Shown here piece by piece: positions 1 through 12,599 of a stretch of 64,000 nt of DNA; position 1 is the stretch's first letter, and the number at the start of each line of letters is the position of its first letter. The notes under the pieces are model-generated. The model made no database searches. It saw nothing but the letters and a program-made list of their open reading frames with translations, and was not told where the DNA came from. Both the position numbers and the translations under genes were made by a program. The stretch comes from Vigna angularis. Its lineage: Eukaryota; Streptophyta; Magnoliopsida; Fabales; Fabaceae. The stretch covers positions 22,924,825 to 22,988,824 of the forward strand of contig NC_068974.1 of the NCBI RefSeq assembly GCF_016808095.1. Reading direction: 5' to 3'.

Positions 1-581
1 ATTGATTACTTCAGCGCGCAGTTTGCCCCTGTTAAACATACAAAGTGATCTGGTGAAACCTAACAGATTATATACAATGTTAAAGCAATTATTTCATCCC
101 GAAGTAAGATTATTAATCTGTTTAATACATGATTTATTTAATACGAATGAATTCTCATATCAAGCACAAACATGAGATATAGATAAAGCAATTATTATGT
201 CATTTGTTGTGCAAGAAACTATAAAACCATTCTCTTGTTCATTATAAAAAACAAAGATATAAAGGGTAAGTTTAGCTCTTCCTATCAACAAAGATGATAA
301 GAGAGTTTGGGTTGGTCGAGATGTTCATAGATATGAAGTGCAATTCATGTTAAAATCAATCTTCATCAGGTATGGTTTTGTGGTGGTGTTGATTGACCGT
401 ATAAGTTTGATCAAGATAGGAGTAGTTGTTGGATGTTGGGTTACAAAAAGCCAATGAGTTTGTGGGTTCAGATCAGGTCAACGAGTTGGTATTGCGGGCA
501 AAGGATATTATGAGGATAAGAGGTTTAAAGGCAGGGTTCATGTTATTGAAAATTTTAGGTTGAAGAGGGTAATTCTTGACG
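1..581. other. Flanking DNA, no gene recognised
   Basis: T/G-rich sequence with no convincing coding region. It ends at the AAGGT target duplication of the LTR element that starts at 587. The sequence resumes with similar base composition at 6165, so the two parts were probably one stretch before the insertion. Confidence 0.5.
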
Positions 582-586
582 AAGGT

Positions 587-2271
587 TGATAGTCCAAAAA
601 CTTGTTGGGCGTGATTTCGGCAAGTGTACCGAATCGTTTCAAGTAATAAACCGGTAAGACCGGGTATCGTTTTCCCAAGAGACTCGTAATACTAGAGAAT
701 TGTGCGATTAACAACTCATATAGACTCAAGAACATAACATCAATTTACAAAACAAGTGCAGAAATGTAAATTCATACATAATTACAAGGTTGGACTTTGG
801 TATTGAAGGCACTTGAAAATGGAAAAGACTAGAAATGGTATGAAATGACATTGTTAAGGCTAGTTTTCACCAATGCACTCTTGTGTATGACCAATTTCGT
901 CTCCTCTCTATCAATTTACTAAAGTCAATCCACTAAAACACTCTAGCCCTAATTCCTTAGGTGAAAGGCCTAGGTTTTCCTTATCAAACCCCAATTCCTT
1001 GGCAATCTAACAAGCAAAACCCGCATTAAAGAGCTGGGATCTAAGACAACATGTGAATCATCTTCCATTCCTAGAATCAATGACCCACAAGGACTCCTAT
1101 TTCAGTTCCGGGTTTCATCTTACGTTCCCATAATCCATAAAACCCCAAAATCAAGTCATGAACGTTCCCATTACATGCAAGCTTTAAGATTGGAAACAAG
1201 AATACTAGCAATTGATAGAAAAGGCATATATAAATTCAAATCATTCAACAATTACACAAGAATTCAAAGGCTACAACTAATCCCAACAAGATGGGTTTGG
1301 CTCTCCATTTCCATGGAGAGCCTTTAAGCTTACAAAATGGCCATGGAAGAAGATGAAGAACCCAAGAGGAAGAAGGGAGTGTTCCCACGAACCCTAGCAG
1401 CCCTCCAAGCTCTCCTCTGAGTGAATCGCGCCTCCAAAGAACCAAAGACCTAAACCCCTTCGCGTTTTAGGGTTAAATAGACGCATCTGCCACATCAGTA
1501 AAAGTCGCGCCCAGCGCCCTCTGTCAGTCGCGCCCGGGCGCGAGGCTCTCGGAAAAAATCATAATTCGCGAAAAGTCGCGCCCGGCGCCCCTCTGTTTTC
1601 GCGCCCGGGCGCGAGACTCTCGCAAAAAGTCGCGCCCGGCGCCCTGTCGCACCCGGCGCGGATCATCTGGAAAAATTGAAAGTGGACGAGCGTCCACTAA
1701 AAATGGATGAGCGTCCCTTATCGCTGCCGAGCGTCCACTGACTGACGAGCGTCTTGGCTGGACGAGCGTCCTCTTCTGCCTGGGACGAGCTTCCTCTTCT
1801 GCCTGGTGGACGAGCGTCCGCTCGTGCTTCCACTCTAGACGAGCGTCCACTTATCTCAGGACGAGCGTCCGCTTGTTTCTTTGCTGGACGAACGTCCACT
1901 TCTCTGGCGAGCGTTCTTTCTTCTCTTTTGGACGAGCGTCCTATCTTGTCTTTCCTGGACGAGCGTCCTTTTCTTGGCGACGAGCGTCCATAATCTTGGA
2001 CGAACGTCCTGCTTGTGCGAGCGTCCTGCATGTGCGACGAGCGTTTCTACGTGCCTTGGTTGGTTCATCTCTATAGTTTGTTAGAGAGTCTTCCAAACTC
2101 ATTTTTAGCTACAAAACAAGGGATTATTGATGAAAGTACATCAAAGTAGCCAAAAACACAAATATTTAGAAAACAAGACAAAAGAAGAGGATTTAACAAG
2201 TTATAAGTTAGAAAGGAGTTGATTTTGCTACTAAATTGATGCTTAAATAATGGTAAAATTTAGCATTATCA
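587..2271 (-). repeat. Full-length LTR of the 587-6159 element
   Basis: The LTR is about 1685 bp and bounded by TGATAATGC and GGACTATCA on the minus strand. Just outside it at 2274-2284 lies a C-rich plus-strand run (purine-rich on the minus strand), the expected polypurine tract before a 3' LTR. Near its end it has a block resembling the LTR ends at 18.9 and 32.2 kb (plus strand: cggcaagtgtaccgaatcgt). Open frames inside it, on both strands, come from repeats and are not genes. Confidence 0.8.
1683..2050. repeat. Minisatellite with near-palindromic GGACGAGCGTCC core, copy A
   Basis: About 17 copies of a 10-12 bp core (GGACGAGCGTCC and variants such as GACGAACGTCC) are separated by 8-20 bp pyrimidine-rich spacers. 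The core is nearly its own reverse complement, so each unit can form a small hairpin. Just before it (1503-1670) lies another GC-rich set of repeats with cgcgcccgggcgcga-type cores. The array is part of the LTR. Confidence 0.9.
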
Positions 2272-4806
2272 AATACCCCCAAACTTACAACTTTGCTTGT
2301 CCTCAAGCAAAAGTACTCACCTAGCAAATAATTCAATCACAATGGTCTAGTATCTTTAAGCACGCTTTCAATCAAATAAACAAAATCAATCATGCTTGCT
2401 CATCTTAGAAATTACATTCAAGAGAGAATATGGCCTTAGCAAGCTAAACTTCAACCATGGTGCTAACAGTTCAAAATCACATGATAGATGCAAATGATAG
2501 ATCAACAAACATGGCAAGATGTTTTCAATGAGCATGGAACCAATCCTCACCAAGGAAAGTGTTTCACTCAAGCACAATGGTGTATAAGGATGTGTGTCAT
2601 ACTCTCAACTATTACAATGTTACACAAATCAACTTTGCCTTTTGTTTCAACAATATCAAACATATTAACAAGCAAGTTACATCACAAGGACTTTTTGAAG
2701 CTTGTATTGTGGCTGGGCTAAGAAGAAAATTTGGTTTTTCTGGACAACAAAGCACCTTGAGATAAGAGACCAAATAATTTAATTCATGATATAGCTTAGT
2801 ATCTTTTTTTCTCCAAAATTGAATAAACCACTCTCAACTTATTTCCCAACTCTTTTTCATTGAATTCATGTTTTTGTTTTTCTTCTTCTTTCTTCTTTTT
2901 CTTTCTTTTTACTCAACTTATTGTTTTTCTCAATGCTCTCCTTTTGATAATAAGAACTCCCCCAAACTTAAACCATTCTCCTCATCCTAACATATATGTT
3001 CATCTCAACTCAAGGTAAGGAGGTTAAGGATTTTTCAATAGGCTTAAGGTTTCAGGAATGAGAAAGTTTTCTTTAAGGTTCAAAGGTTATACATTGGCTT
3101 TTAGGTTCAAAATGTAGAAGAGGTGGAAGAACAAGATGGCCTTGATCATTTGTAACATGCAAGTAACTAGTTCAAATAGAGAAACTCAGGCAAAATCAAC
3201 TGTGATTCCAAAGTAATAACATTCAACAATAAACTCTGAGGCACAACATCTCACAGGTTTACTCAGGGTTCCAAAATTTGATAAACATCATGCCAAGAAT
3301 ATTGATCACAATTAAAACCAAGCATCTATCTAAACATATACAAGCAACCATAATCTCTGTTCAACAAGCTCAACCACATAATCTCAAACAGATTTTCAAA
3401 ACAATTCTCATAGATAAAGAGCAAGCACAACAGATTTGTATTCAATTCAAGCATAACAAATGGTTCACTCAAATCACCAGACCAATTGCACAAGAACTAT
3501 CCACAAGGCAAGTAAAAAAAAAAAGAAATCAAAAACACAAATACTGAAAGTAAATAAAACTGGAAATTAAAACTGAAAAACTGAATTAGATGGACTCTTT
3601 GCAACTCCAGCAGTGTAGGACACTAGCTTCACTTTCATCTGAAACATCTTCCTCCAACAGTGGCTTATACTCCGCAACTGCTCCACCTCCCCCATCAGTA
3701 GGGGCCTGGCCCCCAGGCCATGCTACATGAGCATCAAGATCTTCAAGTCACAGGGTGCTCAGCTCACACTTGGCTCAAAGGTTGGCCAGTGGTGGTTTTG
3801 ACTCTTTAATTCCTAAGGAAGATCTTATCATGTAACAAGAAAGCTCAAAGCAAAATTAGTATCCCATAGTCAACAACTGAATAGAAAGATCCATAAAACA
3901 CACTAAAAGAAATCTGCAAAAGAATATTGAAGGCACTTGAAAATGGAAAAGACTAGAAATGGTATAAAATGACATTGTTAAGGCTAGTTTTCACCAATGC
4001 ACTCTTGTGTATGACCAATTTCGTCTCCTCTCTATCAATTTACTAAAGTCAATTCACTAAAACACTCTAGCCCTAATTCCTTAGGTGAAAGGCCTAGGTT
4101 TTCCTTATCAAACCCCAATTCCTTGGCAATCTAACAAGCAAAACCCGCATTAAAGAGCTGGGATCTAAGACAACATGTGAATCATCTTCCATTCCTAGAA
4201 TCAATGACCCACAAGGACTCCTATTTCAGTTCCGGGTTTCATCTTACGTTCCCATAATCCATAAAACCCCAAAATCAAGTCATGAACGTTCCCATTACAT
4301 GCAAGCTTTAAGATTGGAAACAAGAATACTAGCAATTGATAGAAAAGGCATATATAAATTCAAATCATTCAACAATTACACAAGAATTCAAAGGCTACAA
4401 CTAATCCCAACAAGATGGGTTTGGCTCTCCATTTCCATGGAGAGCCTTTAAGCTTACAAAATGGCCATGGAAGAAGATGAAGAACCCAAGAGGAAGAAGG
4501 GAGTGTTCCCACGAACCCTAGCAGCCCTCCAAGCTCTCCTCTGAGTGAATCGCGCCTCCAAAGAACCAAAGACCTAAACCCCTTCGCGTTTTAGGGTTAA
4601 ATAGACGCATCTGCCACATCAGTAAAAGTCACGCCCGGCGCCCTCTGTCAGTCGCGCCCGGGCGCAAGGCTCTCGGAAAACATCATAATTCGCGAAAAGT
4701 CGCGCCCGGCGCCCCTCTGTTTTCGCGCCCGGGCGCGAGACTCTCGCAAAAAGTCGCGCCCGGCGCCCTGTCGCGCCCGGCGCGGATCATCTGGAAAAAT
4801 TGAAAG

Positions 4807-5243
4807 TGGACGAGCGTCCACTAAAAATGGACGAGCGTCCCTTATCGCTGCTGAGCGTCCACTGACTGACGAGCGTCTTGGCTGGACGAGCGTCCTCTTC
4901 TGCCTGGGACGAGCGTCCTCTTCTGCCTAGGATGAGCGTCCTCTTCTGCCTGGGACGAGCATCCTCTTCTGCCTGGGACGAGCGTCCTCTTCTGCCTGGT
5001 GGACGAGCGTCCGCTCGTGCTTCCACTCTAGACGAGCGTCCACTTATCTCAGGACGAGCGTCCGCTTGTTTCTTTGCTGGACGAACGTCCACTTCTCTGG
5101 CGAGCGTTCTTTCTTCTCTTTTGGACGAGCGTCCTATCTTGTCTTTCCTGGACGAGCATCCTTTTCTTGGCGACGAGCGTCCATAATCTTGGACGAACGT
5201 CTTGCTTGTGCGAGCGTCCTGCATGTGCGACGAGCGTTTCTAC
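4807..5243. repeat. Minisatellite with GGACGAGCGTCC core, copy B, longer by three units
   Basis: This is the second copy of the array in the duplicated LTR. It matches copy A apart from a few base changes and three extra 23 bp units (core plus tcctcttctgcctggg-type spacer) at about 4910-4980. The 69 bp gain explains the whole change in spacing between the two halves of the duplication. Confidence 0.88.
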
Positions 5244-6164
5244 GTGCCTTGGTTGGTTCATCTCTATAGTTTGTTAGAGAGTCTTCCAAACTCATTTTTA
5301 GCTACAAAACAAGGGATTATTGATGAAAGTACATCAAAGTAGCCAAAAACACAAATATTTAGAAAACAAGACAAAAGAAGAGGATTTAACAAGTTATAAG
5401 TTAGAAAGGAGTTGATTTTGCTACTAAATTGATGCTTAAATAATGGTAAAATTTAGCATTATCAAATACCCCCAAACTTACAACTTTGCTTGTCCTCAAG
5501 CAAAAGTACTCACCTAGCAAATAATTCAATCACAATGGTCTAGTATCTTTAAGCACGCTTTCAATCAAATAAACAAAATCAATCATGCTTGCTCATCTTA
5601 GAAATTACATTCAAGAGAGAATATGGCCTTAGCAAGCTAAACTTCAACCATGGTGCTAACAGTTCAAAATCACATGATAGATGCAAATGATAGATCAACA
5701 AACATGGCAAGATGTTTTCAATGAGTGCATGGAACCAATCCTCACCAAGGAAAGTGTTTCACTCAAGCACAATGGTGTATAAGGATGTGTGTCATACTCT
5801 CAACTATTACAATGTTACACAAATCAACTTTGCCTTTTGTTTCAACAATATCAAACATATTAACAAGCAAGTTACATCACAAGGACTTTTTGAAGCTTGT
5901 ATTGTGGCTGGGCTAAGAAGAAAATTTGTTTTTTCTACGTGCCTTGGTTGGTTCATCTCTATAGTTTGTTGGAGAGTCTTCCAAACTCATTTTTAGCTAC
6001 AAAACAAGGGATTATGGATGAATGTACATCAAAGTAGCCAAAAACACAAATATTTAGAAAACAAGACAAAAGAAGAGGATTTAACAAGTTATAAGTTAGA
6101 AAGGAGTTGATTTTGCTACTAAATTGATGCTTAAATAATGGTAAAATTTAGCATTATCAAAGGT

Positions 6165-6995
6165 TTTAAGTGAAGTTGGTAATGTTTGTTGTGCCAGTGG
6201 TTACATGAAGATTGTAATGTTGTGTGGCACATGTCGAAGTGATCAAAGGGTTCAGGTTTGAAGAGTATATGAAGTAGTTTCTTAGTAAGATTGAAGTATA
6301 ATCTTGTAAGAGGCTTGATTGTCTTCTAGCTTTGTTCTAGTAGTTTTTGGTCTTTCCAAAGTGTTCTTTGTTTTAAGGAAAAGAAAACAATGGTAGTGCA
6401 TTAAGTAAGGGTTAAACAAAGGATGGGGATCAGTGTTATGTGAATCCAGGATGTTTGACCAATGCAAGAGAAGGATAGACGATGTTGTTCCTTTAGTGAG
6501 TTTAGGTGATCGCAAGAATGGTTTTGTGGTTTTCAAATCGTTTAGGGTGATTTATGGTCTTCAAGGGAAGTATCATGTTTCAAGAAGGAGAATCAATGGC
6601 TATACATAAGAAGTGGATCAAGTTAAAAATTAAAGACAAGAAGTTGGGAGAATTAGAAGAGTTTAATGAGGATAAGTGTAGAAGAGAGAATAAGTCTTTT
6701 GGTGTAAGAGTTTTTGGTTGGTGTTCTACAGTAGGTACTAGAACTTCCACATTAGAGTGCTAGAATTCACTATTACATTGATGTCTAAAACAAAACCAAT
6801 GTTAATAGTTCATAATTGGATAATTGTTGTTAAGTGTGAGGAGTACAAGAGACAGGTGGTGGTTTGGTTAGGGCAATAGTGTTTGGACTCAATGTAGTCA
6901 TAGGGACAACTACAAGGTTGAAGAATCTTAGAAGAGAAGTAGATGGCAGGTTGGAACAATTTAGTATAAGTCTTAACAGTCAGGAGTGACTATGG
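6165..6995. other. Intergenic or old repeat DNA, no gene recognised
   Basis: G/T-rich sequence similar in composition to 1-581, interrupted only by the LTR element insertion. Short open frames at 6282-6536 (minus) and 6554-6763 (plus) show no family motif that I recognise, so they are not called as genes. Confidence 0.4.
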
Positions 6996-7360
6996 CACTA
7001 GCTCAAAAAAGACTTTGTATATTTGTTAAAAAAGGCTTTTTATACCAATTTTTGAGCATGTATAGAAGCAGGGGGTATAAAAAGTTTACAACTTTTATAT
7101 CGATTTTAAAATCGGTATAAAATATAACTTTTACATCGGTTACTTTTTAGAATAGGTATAAAAAAATTTACTATTATGCCTGTTGTTGTGAAAACAAGTA
7201 TAAAAAATCTCGCCTTTATACCTGTTGTTATTAGAACAAGTATAGAAAAATCCTACTTTTATACCTGTTGTAACTCTAACCGGTATAAAAGTTAGATTTT
7301 TAAAAAAAATAACCAATATAAAAAAAAATGATATTTTTTTATGCCTTTGGAAGCACCACA
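6996..7360. mobile_element. CACTA transposon terminus (partial)
   Basis: The sequence begins CACTAGCTCAAAAAAGAC and continues with many short direct and inverted copies of a 'tataccngtt / ggtataaa' motif, the subterminal repeat structure of CACTA (En/Spm) elements. The same family has both ends in place at 54209-56333, where the start is CACTATCCC. No matching TAGTG or CAGTG end was found for this copy, and its interior appears cut off near the gypsy fragment that starts at about 7816. Confidence 0.65.
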
Positions 7361-7815
7361 CTAGCGTATACGATCTACAACTTCAACATTACAAATTTTT
7401 CAAGTACAAGTTCAAAAATATAAGTAAAGAAATGATATAAATATAATATGTTATTATATATTAAATAAAATTTCAAACCAAAATTTCAATTACAATATGA
7501 AGATACAGTGAACTACAAAATGGATACATGAAAAGTGCATGTGAAAATACTAAAAGTTGAAATAAAAGCTACATAAATATCACATGAAATAAGAGAACAC
7601 AATGTTCTATTTGAAAAGGTAGATCTCCTCAATGCTATTTTGAGCAACGAATGAACAATCTTCACATATTAGTTCTCCAATTAAATGAGCTTAATATGTA
7701 CTAAATGATGTAAAGTAAATGACCTTTCCCTCCCTCTTCAAAATAGATAGAAACCCTAAGCTTTGAAAATGATTCAATTCCTAATAAACAGAAAAGGAAA
7801 TTGGAATAAGATATT
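7361..7815. other. AT-rich DNA between CACTA end and gypsy remnant
   Basis: No coding region or RNA gene was seen. It may be the interior of the CACTA element that starts at 6996. The reverse transcriptase similarity of the next element fades at about 7816. Confidence 0.4.
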
Positions 7816-7837
7816 GTGCAATAGTGGCATAATTCAA

Positions 7838-9298
7838 CTAGGCTTTATTCAAAACTTTGCTTGCATAATAGATAGTGTGAAAAACCTTCTCCCTTCGCTG
7901 GACAAGCACAACACCTATAGCATAATCGCTAGCATCACAAATCAAATCAAAGTTTTGATTCCAATCTAGAGCTACAATTACTGGTGTAGAAACCAGTTTC
8001 TTCTTCAGAATGTTGAAAGCCTTCATACACTCATTATTCATCACAAACGACACATCTTTGACAAGAAGATTGCTTAAAGGTTTGGCAATCTTGGAGAAGT
8101 CTTTAATGAATCTTCTATAAAACCCGACATGCCCTAGAAAACTCCTGATTCCTTTCATATTTGTAGGTGGTGGAAGTTTCTCAATGACTTCCACCTTTGC
8201 TCTATCAACCTCAATTCCCCTGGAAGAAACTTTATGACCTAAAACAATACCTTTAGTCACCATAAAATGAAACTTTTCCGAGTTAAGAACAAGGTTTGTC
8301 TGCATGAATCTTTTAAGAACAATATCCAGATTAGATAAGCAGGCTTGAAAGGAGTCACCAAATACCGAAAAATCGTCCATGAAGACTTCTATGCATTTCT
8401 CTATCATATTTGCAAAGATTGCTTGCATACATCTTTGAAATGTGGCTGAAGCATTATACAATCCAAATTGCATTTTTCTATAAGCAAAAATACCGAAAGG
8501 ACATGTGAAAGTTGTCTTTTCCTGGTCTTTTGGATCTACTACAATTTGATTGTACCTTGAGTAACCATCCAAAAAACAATAGTAAGCTTGTCCAACCAAT
8601 CTCTCTAACATTTGATCCATGAAAGGAAGAGGAAAGTGATCCTTCCTTGTAGCCTTATTCAACTTTCTATAGTCAATGCACATCCTCCACCCAGTAACTG
8701 TCCTCGTAGGTATGAGCTCATTCTTTTCATTGTATATAACTGTCATCCCACCTTTCTTTGGTACCATCTGTATTGGACTTACCCAAGCACAATTAGAAAT
8801 ATGATATACAATACCAGCCTCCAAAAGCTTCAGAACTTCTTTTCTAACCTCCTCTTTCATCATAGGATTCTATCTTCTTTGTGGTTGGGCAACTGGTTTA
8901 TACTCATCTTCCATGAATATTTTGTACATGCAATAAGTTGGGCTTATGCCTTTGAGATTCGAGATTGACCATCCAATAGCTCCTTTGTTGGCTTTTAATA
9001 CTTCCACCAACTTTTCTTCTTCTTTGGAGGATAAAGAATTACTGATGGTGACCAACTTATTCCCACCTTCTTCTAAGAAAACATACTTTAAATGTGGAGG
9101 TAACATCTTCAATCCCGATTTATTTTCCTTGACTTTTTCCTTGGCATTGATCTCTTCAATTTTCACCTCATGTAAAGGGATTTCTTTCAATGAATCCAAG
9201 TTAGTCAAACACTCATCAATCAATTCCTCGTCTTCCTCATTCAAATCTTCACATGCATCAATGAGCGTTTTCTCCAAAGGAGAAGAACAACATACCAT
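7838..9298 (-). pseudogene. Ty3/gypsy reverse transcriptase (broken pol)
   Basis: This is the reverse transcriptase domain of an Athila-like pol, which copies element RNA into DNA. The linker region is read from 9298 to 8870, a TAG stop interrupts after PVAQPQRR, and the frame resumes at 8863 with the RT domain. Visible landmarks are WVSPIQMVPKKGG, WRMCIDYRKLNKATRKDHFP, the catalytic box EVFMDDFSVFGDSF with both aspartates present, and FLGHVGFYRRFIKDFS. The frame stops at 7838 after SKVLNKA, where a TAG replaces an expected Gln codon, and similarity ends a few codons later. It shares one frame with the protease and gag parts upstream; only stop codons break it. Confidence 0.88.
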
Positions 9299-9304
9299 CT
9301 TCTC

Positions 9305-10402
9305 CTAAATCACACATATTTCATCTAGTGCATCAAGATGAAAACACGCTTTATTATCTTTTGGATGAGACATTGATTCAAACACGTCAAAATTCACTTC
9401 TTCATCTTGTACTATCACCTTGAGTTTGTCATTCTCCACATCAATCAAGAGTTGAGCCATCTTCATAAAAGGTCTCCCAAGAATGAGAGGCACATCAATA
9501 TCCTCTTCCTTCTCCATGATGACAAAATCCACCGGAAATAAGAATTTGTCTACTTTAACAAGCACATCTTCAACCTCCCCATAAGATTATTTAAGAGATC
9601 TATCCACTAATTGGAGAGTGATCCGAGTAGGCTTGAGTTCCAAACCTTCAATCTTTTTAAACATGGAGAGCGGCGTTAGGTTGATGCTAGCTCCCAAATC
9701 AATCAAAGCCCTTCCAACAACTAACTTCCCTATAGTACATGGAATAATGAAGCTTTCTGGATCTTTAAACTTAGGAGGTAAGAGTTTATGTATGATAGCA
9801 CTGCAATTCCCTTGCACTTCAATAGTTTCCTCTTCAATATATTTCCTCTTTTTTGTGAGAAGTTCCTTCAAAAATTTAGCATATGAAGGCATTTGTTGCA
9901 GTGCCTCAAAAAATGATATGTTAATCTCCAATTTCTTGAAATTTTCCATAAAATGCTTAAACTATTTTTCTTTCTCCTTCCTAGAATAATTCTGTGGATA
10001 AGGAAGGGTTTTTTCAAATAATTTTTTCTTTTTCTTCTCATCCTCTTCTTCCTTTTCTCTCCCCTCATCTTTCTCCTTTTCTTTTCTATCACTTTCTTCT
10101 TTTTCACTCAACCTCTCTTTTTCTTTTCTCTCTATTTTTCTCTCATCTAACACCTTGCCACTTTTAGTAATAATGGCTCTACACTCCTCCTTAGGGGTAA
10201 CTTCAGTATTAGCCCTAAAATCTTCTATCTTCTTAACTAATTGACCAACTTGTGTCTCCAACCTTCTAATTGCAGCTTCAGTGATTTTGTGATTGGAGTT
10301 TGATACTTGCAAAAGTTGTTGAAGTGTGTCATCTAGCTTTGCGATTCTGTCAGATAAGGAAGGTTGTTGCTGCCATTGTTGTTGTTATGGTCTATTGAAT
10401 TG
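9305..10402 (-). pseudogene. Ty3/gypsy gag C-terminus and aspartic protease (broken)
   Basis: Three blocks in the same frame, separated by stop codons: 10312-9962 (lysine/glutamate-rich gag end), 9949-9587 and 9565-9305. The retroviral-type protease shows ALIDLGASINLTPLSMF, where the usual active-site Asp-Ser/Thr-Gly appears as Asp-Leu-Gly, as I recall for many Athila elements, followed by the flap-side motif PLILGRPFM. A TAA after DRSLK and a TAG after EICVI stop the frame. The segment joins the gag part at 17644-18605 once the 10408-17631 insertion is removed. Confidence 0.8.
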
Positions 10403-11029
10403 CCTAGTGATGCGGGCGTCGCGACCCGTCAAATTTGATGTGCACGAAATAATGCAGTATAATACTAGGAAGTGACTCCTAGGTCGTCTCTCAAGGACCA
10501 ATTTGTGTTGGTTCAGTCTCAGATTTTTTACACGAAGTGCGGGGGGTTGTGATTTTTGTTGATGCGGAAAAAAATAAATTAGACTGGAAATTAAATAACA
10601 CATAATTGAAAACACTGGAATAAATTTTAAAGACAATAAAAACTGAACAGTAAAAGACGGTAAAAACGGAATAGTAAATATGCAGAAATGGTAAAATTTA
10701 ACGATGTAGAAAACAATAGACGGTAAAATAAAGAGACGGTAAAAATAAAACACTTAAATGAAAATGAAATTTAACTTTTTCTGAAAACTTAATTTAACGA
10801 GTACAGTGAAAATTAAATTGAGAAACAACTGAATAAAGTTTTGAAAACGTAAATTGAAAACATGATTCTGACATAATTAAAATTAAAACGTAGAGTGGAA
10901 ATAAAATCAATTAAATGCAGAATGGAAATTACAATTAACAGAAATCAATACATGAAACATGGAATTTAAAAACAAACAAAACCCAAACCTCCCCAAAGGG
11001 GAGGAGGAAAAATGAACTCCAGAACTGTC

Positions 11030-12130
11030 CGTGGCTCTCTTCCTAAACTACTTCTAAAATCTAACTGCCCCCCTTCTCTCTAGCGTTGCTCCTTTTAATT
11101 CCAGAAATCTGGACATACTCCCGTATACTCCTCCTTCAATTCAGCCAACATCTACGTTTTTGTTCTTGTCTTCAATTGGCAATTGGCAGCCCCTGTTTTA
11201 GGGAATTTCTTTCCGTCAAATGCTACTAGATATGCCAAAGAAAATAAGGTTTTGGGCCCCTCCAATTTCCACCTCAGCTTGTCTTCTTCTTCAGTTACGT
11301 TTCACACCATTCCAGCCTTTCCAAGGTTTCTCTTCTTTACACTGCTGCATGCTTCTCAACGGTTCATCATTCTCTCTACCGGTGCACACCAAAACTGCTG
11401 CTGCTCACCGTGAAGAACTCTTCTTGCTTCCAGCTGAAATAAAACCGTGCACACCATCTCCTTCAATCCAGCCTTTTGCTTCACACTTTGTAGCTGCTGG
11501 ACGTTTTCTTCTTTGCTGGACTGTGAGCTGCTTCTGGATGGGAGGACATTGCTGGAACGTGGAAGTGGCTGGAGCGTGATGTTCTCCCTGCCCGTGCACC
11601 TCTTGCTGCTCTTTCCAAACTGCTGAACGTATGCCATCCTTTATACCAGCTGGACCAAGCTGCTGCCCCTCCAACGCTGGATCTACTTGCTGTATGGTGC
11701 AGGCTGTGATCTTCACTCCAAGCTGTGCTGAACCTGCTGCTGGACGTTGGAGTGGAGTGTGCTGGACCAGCTTCTTTTATTAATTGTAAAATGAAAAACA
11801 AATGGAAGAACAAAGAAAATCTGCACTCCAAGCCATTAGAAAACCGTAGGTGGTGCCCCCATGATTGTCCCCTTTAGCATCTTACAAAGAAAGAAAATTC
11901 CCCATTTTATGTATTTTGTGTGCTGCCGTGAACTTCCCACACCCATTTATTTTCCAAGCCAATCATGTGCTAGATGCTTTCCAAGAGGTGGCCGTGTGTT
12001 TTTTTCCTTTTCTGCATGTGTTGGTCTCTTGCAAATTTTATTTAATCACTTTTGACAAAAGCAAAAGGGGCCGTGTGCATCCAACAAACGTGGTCCCCTT
12101 TATTTCCATTTCCTGATAGGAAAATGATAT
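11030..12130. other. GC-richer left arm of the 7.2 kb element
   Basis: This non-repetitive stretch has repeated 'gctgctggac' and 'gccgtgtg' type words and several short open frames on both strands. None of these shows a recognisable domain, so no gene is called. The words recur near 17100-17290 on the right side of the same element, suggesting that the two sides share an origin. Confidence 0.35.
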
Positions 12131-12599
12131 GTGGACAACAAATTTTTGCCAACAATTTGACAACGCCAGGTGGCGTCTTTGTATTGGTCAAATTTAATAA
12201 AAAAAAATAGAGAGAGAAGTTATCAGACTAAGGGCAAAATTGGAAGAAAAGTTTACAAGTTTAACATTTTTGGTTTCGAGGTTTTCGTTTTTTCGCTCTC
12301 ACCTCTACACTTCTTTCATCCCTTTTATCTTCTGTCTCGATCTAACCTCTATCTTCTCTGTCGTTCTAACCCTATTCTTGTATTTTTTTTCTGATTCGAA
12401 GTTTGGTGACGGTTTGGGTGTCATGAATTTAATTCTTTTTACGTTATGTGTGTTATAATGAACAAAGGTGTTATATTGAAAAAAGACCGCAGAATATTAA
12501 TAAGTATTTAAAATGTAGGTAATGGTTTCAGAAATGAATATAAGTTGTGGAATTTGTTGACCAAAAAACCATACAAGTGAATTTAAGGGTCATTACTGG

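Larger units (their letters stand above)
801..5934. repeat. Tandem duplication of a 3.1 kb LTR-plus-internal segment
   Basis: Copy A (801-3924) and copy B (3925 to about 5934) are nearly identical by eye at an offset of 3124 bp. The offset rises to 3193 bp after the minisatellite, where copy B has 69 more bases. Each copy holds most of the LTR and the adjoining internal region; copy B stops early, where it joins the third LTR piece within a shared TTTCT. Copy B lacks the outer LTR end, so this is a local duplication inside the element and not a second insertion. Confidence 0.88.
587..6159 (-). mobile_element. Rearranged LTR retrotransposon with no coding region (Ty3/gypsy-like)
   Basis: The unit runs from TGATAGTCC (587) to GCATTATCA (6159), so on the minus strand it begins TGATAATGC and ends GGACTATCA, as an LTR element should. 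It is flanked by AAGGT at 582-586 and 6160-6164. Reading the minus strand, it holds a short 5' LTR piece (6159 to about 5935), the 3' part of the internal region, an LTR copy lacking its end (5464-3925), the internal part again, and a full 3' LTR (2271-587). No gag, protease or RT is left, so it cannot move alone. The LTR end resembles those of the Athila-like elements elsewhere in the window; that family assignment is inference. Confidence 0.85.

Noticed and set aside
1683..2050. Regular short palindromic repeats with variable spacers, like a CRISPR array
   Set aside because: The cores are only 10-12 bp and vary, spacers are short and similar to one another, and the array lies in the LTR of a plant retroelement. 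It is a minisatellite.
1524..2084. Overlapping open frames on both strands rich in Asp-Glu-Arg-Pro or Gly-Arg-Ser-Ser
   Set aside because: They follow from the minisatellite period and appear in several frames at once in both copies (also 4787-5277). No start context or family motif.
11183..12458. Several overlapping open frames on both strands in the left arm of the 7.2 kb element
   Set aside because: No domain, no agreement between frames, and no recognisable start or splice context; possible remains of captured DNA but not supportable as genes.
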